Shown here piece after piece: positions 58,029 through 64,000 of a stretch of DNA of 64,000 nt (within the stretch, counting starts at the first letter, position 1; every line of letters begins with the position of its first letter). Made by a program: the position numbers and the translations under genes. The stretch lies in the NCBI GenBank assembly GCA_024277815.1, contig JAJRUM010000077.1:1-64000 (forward strand). The letters run 5' to 3'. This DNA comes from Gammaproteobacteria bacterium. Lineage in GTDB: Bacteria > Pseudomonadota > Gammaproteobacteria > Xanthomonadales > SZUA-36. A model generated the notes under the pieces. The model had not been told where the DNA came from and made no database searches. It saw nothing but the letters and a program-made list of their open reading frames with translations.

Positions 58029-58877
58029 ATGAGCGAAGATCAATCGAGTAACGGTTCCGGCTCCAGAAGCTGGTCAGAACGCATTGGCAGTATATTTTCA
58101 TCTGAGCCCCGGAACCGTGAAGAACTCAAAAAACTGATAAGTGAGTCCTGTGAAAAGGGCATCCTGGACGCCGAAGTCGGGGCCATGATCGAAGGCGCCA
58201 TTGCGGTTTCTGAAATGCAGGTTCGGGACGCGATGGTGCCACGCTCGCACATGGTGGTTATCCCGCTGGATACTCCGCTTGAAGAGTTCCTGCCACTGAT
58301 TCTCGAATCCGGTCATTCACGCTTTCCGGTCATCGGAGAGGACCGCGATGAAGTCGAGGGGGTGCTGCTGGCCAAAGATCTGTTGCGCCACTATGCCGAA
58401 AACGGTGGCCCTCTGAATATCAGGGAACTGCTAAGGCCAGCCGTTGTTATTCCTGAGAGTAAACGCCTGAACATGCTGTTGAGGGATTTTCGTGCCAGCC
58501 GTAACCACATGGCGATCGTGGTCGATGAGTACGGTGGCGTTTCCGGCCTGATTACCATTGAAGATGTGCTCGAAGAGATTGTGGGCGAAATTGACGATGA
58601 GCATGATGAAGAAGAAGAGGCAGCAATCAAGCCTTTGGGCAAAAACCGTTTCCAGGTAAATGCCCTGACCGAAATTGAAGACTTTAATGGTGAATTCGGT
58701 TGCGATTTCAGCGATGAAGACTACGGCACCGTGGGTGGATTACTGCTCGCAGAGTTTGGCCGTGTTCCTGAGTTGGGCGACAAGGTTATGCTGGCTGACC
58801 GCTTCCAGTTTCAGGTTACCGCGGCCGACAACCGGCGCATCATCATGCTGGAAATGATTGATACCGAGGTAGAGTAG
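58029..58877 (+). CDS. corC: CorC/YbeX-type CBS-domain protein
   Basis: A 282-residue cytosolic protein. Two CBS domains (VRDAMVPRSHMVVIP to DLLRHYAENGG, and LLRPAVVIPESKRLNMLLRDFRASRNHMAIVVDEYGGVSGLITIEDVLEEIVGEIDDEHD) are followed by a CorC_HlyC domain (DYGTVGGLLLAEFGRVPELGDKV). Linked to magnesium/cobalt efflux and to ribosome maturation in E. coli. It completes miaB-phoH-ybeY-corC; the gene that follows is not lnt. Confidence 0.95.
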   Translation: MSEDQSSNGSGSRSWSERIGSIFSSEPRNREELKKLISESCEKGILDAEVGAMIEGAIAVSEMQVRDAMVPRSHMVVIPLDTPLEEFLPLILESGHSRFPVIGEDRDEVEGVLLAKDLLRHYAENGGPLNIRELLRPAVVIPESKRLNMLLRDFRASRNHMAIVVDEYGGVSGLITIEDVLEEIVGEIDDEHDEEEEAAIKPLGKNRFQVNALTEIEDFNGEFGCDFSDEDYGTVGGLLLAEFGRVPELGDKVMLADRFQFQVTAADNRRIIMLEMIDTEVE

Positions 58878-58882
58878 CCGCT

Positions 58883-60079
58883 TTGCGACAGTTAATGTTC
58901 CTGTTGTGCCTCGCCATGCTGTACCGGGTGCCGGCCGGCTTTGCCAGTGAACCACCTTCTGTATCCCAGGCAGAGAAACCTGCGCTGCAGTCTGCCACGA
59001 CGGCCGAGGCATGGCTGGTGACCTTTGGGCCAGGACAAATCTACTGGGAACGCTTTGGCCACAATGCCATCTGGCTGAGAGAGCCCGCTGCAGGCATCGA
59101 CCACACATTCAACTTTGGATTCTTTGATTTTGATCAGCAAGACTTCCTGCTGAATTTCCTGCGTGGCCACATGCTTTACTTTTCGGTTGCCCAGTCCGCA
59201 GAACGAGAGTTTGAATTTTATCGTGAACAGAACCGGAGCATCCGCTTACAGAAACTGAACTTGAATGCGACACAGTACAACCGGTTGCGGAATTACCTGT
59301 TGTATGAAATCAAACCTGAGAACCGCGATTACCACTACGATTATTTTTTGAGTAACTGTTCGACCCGGGTGCGCGATGCGTTGGATATTGCACTTGATGG
59401 CGACCTGGCCGCAGGTACAAAGCAGGCCGGTGCCAGGCTGGATTTCCGTGACCATACCCGCCGCCTGACGCAGACGCAGTACTGGTACTACCTGGGTCTC
59501 GAACTGGCCCTTGGCTACCCGACTGATTACCCCATCAATCGCTGGGAAGAAATGTTTTTGCCGATGGTGGTGGCTGGTGAAGTCGCAGACATGGCCCTGT
59601 CCGGGGAACAGTCTGGACAGCCGTTGGTAACACAGGACAAAATGCTGTTTACCTCATCCCTGCCAGAACCACCCGCAGAACCGGGCAGCACCTGGTTGCG
59701 CTACCTGCTATCGTGGTTCTTGGCGGTTGGGGCTGCCTGGCTGAGTGTCAGATTCATGCCACCCACATGGCTTGCCGGCCTGAGCAATGCCTGGTTGCTG
59801 ATAGCCGGTAGTAGCGGGCTCATACTGGCGTTTCTATGGCTCTTCACCGACCATGCAGTGGCCAGTCCTAACGCCAATATTCTGTTGTTCAATCCACTGA
59901 TGTTATTGGCATTACTGCCTGCGTTGAACAAGGCAGGTGGCTGGCTGCTGGTGGCCGGTGTGGCCATCAACCTGATCATGCTGTTGTTGCCGGCGCATCA
60001 ATACAACCTTGATGTGCTGATGTTGCTGGGACCCATTAACCTTGCTGTGGCGGGGTATTTTATGGTGGACCGCCGATAA
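58883..60079 (+). CDS. DUF4105/Lnb-type protein with C-terminal membrane domain
   Basis: A 398-residue protein. A signal peptide (residues 1-21, ending GFA) is followed by a ~250-residue periplasmic DUF4105 domain. Conserved Cys159 in LSNCSTRVRDAL and His60 in RFGHNAIWL look like a thiol-type catalytic pair. Four or five membrane helices form the C-terminal ~130 residues. Relatives include Lnb of Bacteroidetes, which N-acylates lipoproteins. It sits just after corC, where lnt usually lies, and a role in lipoprotein acylation is therefore possible but inferred. The TTG start gives a basic signal n-region; ATG 58895 is an alternative. Confidence 0.82.
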   Translation: MRQLMFLLCLAMLYRVPAGFASEPPSVSQAEKPALQSATTAEAWLVTFGPGQIYWERFGHNAIWLREPAAGIDHTFNFGFFDFDQQDFLLNFLRGHMLYFSVAQSAEREFEFYREQNRSIRLQKLNLNATQYNRLRNYLLYEIKPENRDYHYDYFLSNCSTRVRDALDIALDGDLAAGTKQAGARLDFRDHTRRLTQTQYWYYLGLELALGYPTDYPINRWEEMFLPMVVAGEVADMALSGEQSGQPLVTQDKMLFTSSLPEPPAEPGSTWLRYLLSWFLAVGAAWLSVRFMPPTWLAGLSNAWLLIAGSSGLILAFLWLFTDHAVASPNANILLFNPLMLLALLPALNKAGGWLLVAGVAINLIMLLLPAHQYNLDVLMLLGPINLAVAGYFMVDRR

Positions 60080-60497
60080 CGGGTTGAGAGTCCTGTCAGC
60101 CAGTCTGCGATGGCATCGGGTGGGAGGTTTCGAATCGCAGTGACTTCGGGTACCACCACCCCCCCTGCGATGCGCTGCAAGTACATACCCCAGGCCATCC
60201 TCTCTACCAGTCTTCAAATTCAGGTGCTGTCGCGGCTTCGATGCGCGGCGACATGGGGTACCACTCCCTGTGACACGCTGTAAATACGTCCATGTACGCT
60301 CGGAGCCTGCTCCCTGCAGGCTACGGTCGCAGGGAGTGGTACCCCATATCCCCCCCGTGGCGCCGCAGTTCGGAGTTACTAAGCTCAAGAACCAGTCCAG
60401 AGGACGACCTGGACCATGGCCTGTGGTGCGCCCCTGGAGGCTTCCCTGTGTCGCTACGGATTGAAGACAACAACCCTCAAAGAGCCGTCAACTGATA
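60080..60497. other. Gene-free region with palindromic repeats
   Basis: This 418-nt gap between the DUF4105 gene and the convergent histidine phosphatase has no credible coding region; the short open frames lack ribosome sites and family features. It holds the 95-nt palindromic element at 60253-60347. The rest has runs of C (60164-60171, 60350-60356) but no further structure I can support. A terminator for corC-DUF4105 probably lies here, but none has a clear T tract. Confidence 0.6.
60253..60347. repeat. 95-nt palindromic (REP/MITE-like) element
   Basis: Perfect 18-bp inverted arms, ATGGGGTACCACTCCCTG (60253-60270) and its complement (60330-60347), enclose a 59-nt loop. Within the loop an inner 7-bp inverted repeat AGCCTGC/GCAGGCT (60304-60310 and 60316-60322) forms a second hairpin. 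The element holds TGACACGCTGTAAATACGTC, a phrase that recurs in dispersed intergenic repeats of gammaproteobacteria in my recollection. There is only one copy in this window, so the repeat status cannot be proved here. Confidence 0.7.
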
Positions 60498-61010
60498 TTA
60501 AGGCTGAAATACCCGGTTTTGTTGCAGTGTCTTGACGACTGCTTCACTGTCGGCGACGGAGATGATGATTAACCGGTCATACTCTGTGTCATCCAAATCG
60601 GCAACGGCACACTCACACAGCAGGCGGGCAAGCTCCGGGATGGTGTTGCTGTGGCCAACGATCAGGGCGTTTTTTTGCTGCGTCAGGAGGCTCTCAACTA
60701 ACGTGGACTGGTTGCGCGGGTCGTAGCTGTTCAGTTCCAGTTCGAGTTGCCTGAGCAACGGCATGGCCGTATCACGTGTGCGGCGAAAATCACTCGACCA
60801 GATAGCCTGGATGCCCTTGTCTGAGAGCCATTTTGCCAGTTGTTCCGAGCGCTGCAGGCCCTTTGTGGTCAGGGCAGGGTCACGACTGCCATCCGGCTGT
60901 TTTTCAGCATGGCGGACCAGGTAAAGTGTGTAGCCTCCATCGCTTTCGGCAGCAGCGCTGCCAGCAACGAGGCAGCAGGCAAACAGGAAGACTGTGAGTA
61001 AACTCCGTAT
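60498..61010 (-). CDS. Exported histidine phosphatase family protein, apparent ATA start
   Basis: A ~170-residue phosphoglycerate-mutase-fold phosphatase. Reading from 61010 gives a signal peptide (RSLLTVFLFACCLVAGSAAA), the catalytic RHAEK motif, SSDFRRTRDTA, and the second catalytic His in IVGHSNTIPELARLL, so the protein is complete. The frame has no ATG, GTG or TTG before the signal peptide. An ATA at 61008-61010 lies 8 nt after GAGG, so ATA is the probable start, or an ATG-to-ATA mutation or error. The first normal start, an ATG at 60764, would lose the catalytic RHAE motif. It follows prfA by 10 nt. Confidence 0.72.
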   Translation of the reverse strand: MRSLLTVFLFACCLVAGSAAAESDGGYTLYLVRHAEKQPDGSRDPALTTKGLQRSEQLAKWLSDKGIQAIWSSDFRRTRDTAMPLLRQLELELNSYDPRNQSTLVESLLTQQKNALIVGHSNTIPELARLLCECAVADLDDTEYDRLIIISVADSEAVVKTLQQNRVFQP

Positions 61011-61020
61011 GTCAGAATCC

Positions 61021-62109
61021 TCAGTTGCCCAATTCAGTGAGCAGTTCGGCCTGGTGTTCCTGTATTAACGGCTCAACGACCAGATCAAGGTTGCCCGAAA
61101 GCAGTTCCTCGAGCTTGTAAAGCGTCAGGCCGATGCGGTGGTCTGTGACCCGGCCCTGGGGGTAGTTGTAAGTGCGGATGCGCTGTGAACGATCGCCGGA
61201 GCCAACCTGCAGTTTACGGCTGGCCGCCTGCTCCTGGGCTTGCTTGGCTTTTTCCTGCTCGAGCAGGCGGGCGCTTAACAGGGATAAAGCCCGGGCTTTG
61301 TTCTTATGCTGCGAGCGTTCATCCTGACATTCGACCACCAGTCCAGTGGGCAAATGCGTTATGCGGATGGCTGAATCTGTGGTGTTCACGTGCTGGCCAC
61401 CCGCTCCGGAAGCGCGGAAGGTGTCGATTCTCAGGTCAGAGGTCTGTATGTCAACGCCTTCGATACTTTCTCTTTCGGCCAGGATCGCCACGGTACAGGC
61501 CGAGGTATGAATACGGCCTTGCGACTCGGTTTCGGGAACCCGCTGTACCCGGTGGGTGCCTGATTCAAACTTGAATCTAAAGTAGGCCCCCTGGCCAACA
61601 ATACGGGCCACAATCTCTTTGAATCCGCCGTGATCACCGTGGCTGGTGTTAATCACCTCTATTTGCCATTTGTGCTGGTCGACGTAACGTTGGTACATGC
61701 GGAACAGGTCGCCGGCGAACAGGGCGGCTTCATCACCACCGGTTCCGGCGCGGATTTCCAGGAAAATATTGTTGTCATCGTCCGGGTCTCTGGGCAATAA
61801 CAGGATATTCAGATGATCTTCCAATGCCTGTTGCTGCTGTTTGGCGAGGGCGAGTTCCTCACTGGCAAGCTCACGCATTTCAGGATCCGGACTTTTTAGC
61901 AGGGCTTCTGCTTCGGCAACAGATTGCCCGATTTTCTGCCACTGGGCCAGGGTGGATACGACGGGCTCCAGTTGCGAATACTCAACTGACAATTCACGAA
62001 AATGATTCTGGTCAGCCATGACCTCCTGGGTTGACAGTAAAAGGGCGATTTCTTCGTGGCGATCCTGGGCTTGTTGCAGGCGTATGTGGATTGAGGGCAG
62101 CAGGCTCAT
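61021..62109 (-). CDS. prfA: Peptide chain release factor 1
   Basis: A 362-residue class I release factor for UAA/UAG. The hydrolysis motif GGQ is in [23 protein letters not shown], and the stop-codon-reading PET-type tripeptide region ([20 protein letters not shown]) includes the PET. It overlaps hemA as ATGA. prmC, the GGQ methyltransferase gene that often follows, is not here; a histidine phosphatase gene follows instead. Confidence 0.97.
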   Translation of the reverse strand: MSLLPSIHIRLQQAQDRHEEIALLLSTQEVMADQNHFRELSVEYSQLEPVVSTLAQWQKIGQSVAEAEALLKSPDPEMRELASEELALAKQQQQALEDHLNILLLPRDPDDDNNIFLEIRAGTGGDEAALFAGDLFRMYQRYVDQHKWQIEVINTSHGDHGGFKEIVARIVGQGAYFRFKFESGTHRVQRVPETESQGRIHTSACTVAILAERESIEGVDIQTSDLRIDTFRASGAGGQHVNTTDSAIRITHLPTGLVVECQDERSQHKNKARALSLLSARLLEQEKAKQAQEQAASRKLQVGSGDRSQRIRTYNYPQGRVTDHRIGLTLYKLEELLSGNLDLVVEPLIQEHQAELLTELGN

Positions 62110-63365
62110 TGATCATCTTCGGGTTCGAAAAGGCGGTTCGCGACCCTCAGCAATTCATCGTCCTGCTCCTCGGCCGCCTGGCGAAGGCGGGTACTTGGCA
62201 AGTGTAAAATTCGTTTTGACAGGGTATTCGCCAGCTGTGTGATTACCTGTTCCGGATCCTTGCCGGCAGCAAGTCTCCGCAAAGCCCGGGCGACCAGTTC
62301 CTCGCTGTTCTTGCGGGCATGGTTGTGCAATTTTTGCAGATAGACAACAGCCCGGGCACTGTTGAGCCAGCGCATGAACTCCTCGACAGCCAGGTCAACA
62401 TCACCGCTGGCAGCCTTGGCCGCCTTGCTTCGTTCCGAGAGGTTGCGGTCGACGACTTGCTGGAGGTCATCAATGGTGTAAAGGTATACATTTTTCAGCG
62501 TACCGGTCTCGGGCTCTATATCTCTGGGAACAGCGATATCCACCAGAAACATGGGCTGGTTACGGCGTTGTTTCAGCGCGGCTTTGACAGACGCTGCACT
62601 GATCACGGGTTGCGGACTGGCGGTGGAACTGATCAGGATATCGGCCTTGTGCAGCATGCCAGGCAAGTCGGTGAGGGCCACTGCATGGGCACCAAACTGG
62701 TCAGCAAGTTCTGCTGCCCGATCAATACTCCGGTTGGCGATGATCAGGCTGGATACGCCTTTGTCGTGAAGATGGCGGCCACACAGCTCGACCATTTCCC
62801 CGGCACCCACCAGAATGACTGTCTTACTGGCCAAATCCCCGAATATCTGCTTTGCCAATAAAACTGTTGTATAGGCAACCGACACCGGGTGTTCTCCAAT
62901 GCCGGTTTTGCTGCGCACTTTTTTGCCACTGGCAAAAGCATGCTGAAACAGGCGGTCCATGATTTTTCCAACCCCGCCTGCCTCACGAGCCAGATTCCAG
63001 GATTCTTTCAGCTGGCCGAGAATCTGGGACTCGCCCAACACCAGCGACTCCAGCCCGCCTGCAACCCTGAAAAGGTGCCTTACAGATTGCTCACGCTCGC
63101 GGATGTAGCAGTATTTTTCCATTTCCTCTGCAGTCAGGTTGCCGGTCTCCTGCAGCCATCGGTAAACCTGCTCGCCACTCTCCTTAGGGCCAATACTGTA
63201 AATTTCAGTACGGTTACATGTGCTGACAATCACCGCTTCTTCAATATCATCCAATGCGCACAGCTCTTTTACCCTGGCGACATTATCTGCGCGGCCGATC
63301 GCGATCTTCTCGCGAACTTCGAGCGGGGCAGAGTGATGGCTGATTCCGGTAGTGAGTAGTGGCAT
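62106..63365 (-). CDS. hemA: Glutamyl-tRNA reductase
   Basis: A 419-residue enzyme that reduces Glu-tRNA to glutamate-1-semialdehyde, the first step of tetrapyrrole synthesis. The catalytic Cys is in [19 protein letters not shown] is conserved, and [13 protein letters not shown] is the NADPH site. The C-terminal helices form the dimer domain. Gene order hemA-prfA is conserved in the class. Confidence 0.97.
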   Translation of the reverse strand: MPLLTTGISHHSAPLEVREKIAIGRADNVARVKELCALDDIEEAVIVSTCNRTEIYSIGPKESGEQVYRWLQETGNLTAEEMEKYCYIREREQSVRHLFRVAGGLESLVLGESQILGQLKESWNLAREAGGVGKIMDRLFQHAFASGKKVRSKTGIGEHPVSVAYTTVLLAKQIFGDLASKTVILVGAGEMVELCGRHLHDKGVSSLIIANRSIDRAAELADQFGAHAVALTDLPGMLHKADILISSTASPQPVISAASVKAALKQRRNQPMFLVDIAVPRDIEPETGTLKNVYLYTIDDLQQVVDRNLSERSKAAKAASGDVDLAVEEFMRWLNSARAVVYLQKLHNHARKNSEELVARALRRLAAGKDPEQVITQLANTLSKRILHLPSTRLRQAAEEQDDELLRVANRLFEPEDDQ

Positions 63366-63538
63366 GGGTTCTGGTCAGTAATTGGCGTGCTGATTCTGCT
63401 TGGCTGCTACGCCAATATCAAGTCTTGCGTGGGCGCCCTGGTCGTCATTGACGATTAAATATCTGAATATCGATACCGGGGATTGGTTCACTGGCTGCAA
63501 GCAGTTATCCTTTGCTGATGAATTTTGACTATTGTTTC

Positions 63539-64000
63539 ATGAAACGGGTACCGTGCGCGTTCATTTTTGCGCTGTTTTTGCTTTCGGCATGCTCATCGGC
63601 TCCGCCGGCGACACCGGCAGAAAGCGGGGGAACGCCTTCAGTGCGGGATGCGCCCGTGGCTGCGGAAGTCGCAGACAGTGATTTATTGCCGATGGATACA
63701 GAGGTCATGTATCACATTTTTGCAGCCGAAGTCATGGGTGCGGAAGGGGATTTCTCCGGGGCTGCAGCGGAGTACCTTGAAGCAGCACTGGCGTCCCGGG
63801 ATCCGGAAATTGCTGCAAGGGCGGCCCGGATTGCAGTTTCTGCGGGAGAGTGGCAAATGGTTGTGCTGGCCTCTGACCGTTGGGCGTTATTACAACCGGA
63901 AAATCTGGATGCCCATCAATTGGCAGCTGGCAGTCGTTTGCGGGAGGGGGACTATGTGGGTGCCCAGTACCAGCTTGCACGGATTCTTGAATTGACTAAA
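63539..64000 (+). CDS. TPR-repeat lipoprotein, 3' end beyond the window
   Basis: An open frame from ATG 63539 runs to the window edge (154 codons so far). A signal peptide with lipobox LSAC (FIFALFLLSACSS) predicts a lipoprotein. A Pro/Ala linker is followed by TPR-like helices (HIFAAEVMGAEGDFSGAAAEYLEAAL, RAARIAVSAGEW, LDAHQLAAGSRLREGDYVGAQYQLARIL). In Pseudomonas a TPR protein gene lies between hemA and lolB, divergent from hemA, and this matches that position. The end of the gene and any lolB are outside the window. Confidence 0.82.
   Translation, partial: MKRVPCAFIFALFLLSACSSAPPATPAESGGTPSVRDAPVAAEVADSDLLPMDTEVMYHIFAAEVMGAEGDFSGAAAEYLEAALASRDPEIAARAARIAVSAGEWQMVVLASDRWALLQPENLDAHQLAAGSRLREGDYVGAQYQLARILELTK

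Noticed and set aside
60188-60426. Outer inverted repeat CCCCAGGCCAT / ATGGCCTGTGG around the 95-nt element
   Set aside because: It matches only 10 of 11 bases, the match does not extend and it is not symmetric about the inner element; chance is likely.
60270-60495. Small plus-strand open frames of 64-67 codons
   Set aside because: They run through the palindromic repeat, have no ribosome site and are not protein-like.

Overview
The window is a 64 kb piece of a gammaproteobacterial chromosome. The evidence is the set of syntenic blocks typical of that class: rnfABCDGE-nth, petABC-sspAB, surE-pcm-yqaA-nlpD-rpoS, rlmE-ftsH-folP-glmM with divergent yhbY, tdh-kbl, miaB-phoH-ybeY-corC, and hemA-prfA. 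The wax-ester genes and general gene style suggest a marine, Pseudomonadales/Cellvibrionales-like organism, but the genus cannot be read from the sequence. Genes are tightly packed, and many junctions are ATGA or 8-nt overlaps. No rRNA, tRNA, CRISPR array, integrase or complete insertion sequence was seen.

Layout. 0-4 kb: a TraB/GumN protein and, on the minus strand, a complete hvfABCX locus. HvfA is a secreted precursor with six EGKCG/EGSCG core motifs, HvfB is an MNIO (DUF692) maturase, HvfC its partner and HvfX a DoxX-like membrane protein; together they should make a copper-binding modified peptide. 4-12 kb: rnfABCDGE-nth, then metG. 12-22 kb: a neutral-lipid block holding an HSL-type esterase, wax-ester/triacylglycerol synthase, TPR protein, two tandem phasin-like granule proteins, a TetR regulator, an acyl-CoA-binding protein, a fatty acyl-CoA reductase of the two-domain alcohol-forming type, and a patatin-like lipase. 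22-34 kb: peroxiredoxin plus an unknown protein, a Wzt/Wzm-like ABC exporter, a polysaccharide deacetylase, a PHA-granule-region protein, a fused remnant of a lipase and an RND transporter, a SulP transporter and an M16 peptidase pair. 34-51 kb: conserved housekeeping genes (mrp/apbC, dcd, a DegS-like protease, cytochrome bc1, sspAB, the rpoS block, ftsH, folP, glmM). 51-64 kb: an EEP-family protein, tdh-kbl, a sirtuin, miaB-phoH-ybeY-corC followed by a DUF4105/Lnb-like protein in the place usual for lnt, a palindromic repeat, a histidine phosphatase apparently starting at ATA, prfA, hemA, and a TPR lipoprotein cut by the window end.

How it fits together. metG and mrp/apbC are commonly divergent neighbours in gammaproteobacteria. 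Here they keep that orientation but are 21.9 kb apart, so the lipid block and its neighbours look like an accessory insertion. In that block FAR would supply fatty alcohols, ACBP would carry acyl-CoA, WS/DGAT would make wax esters or triacylglycerol, phasins would coat the inclusions, and the lipases would mobilise them. Other points worth a second look are the HvfA core repertoire, the lipase-RND deletion scar, the Lnb-like gene after corC, the sirtuin lacking most zinc cysteines, and the ATA start.
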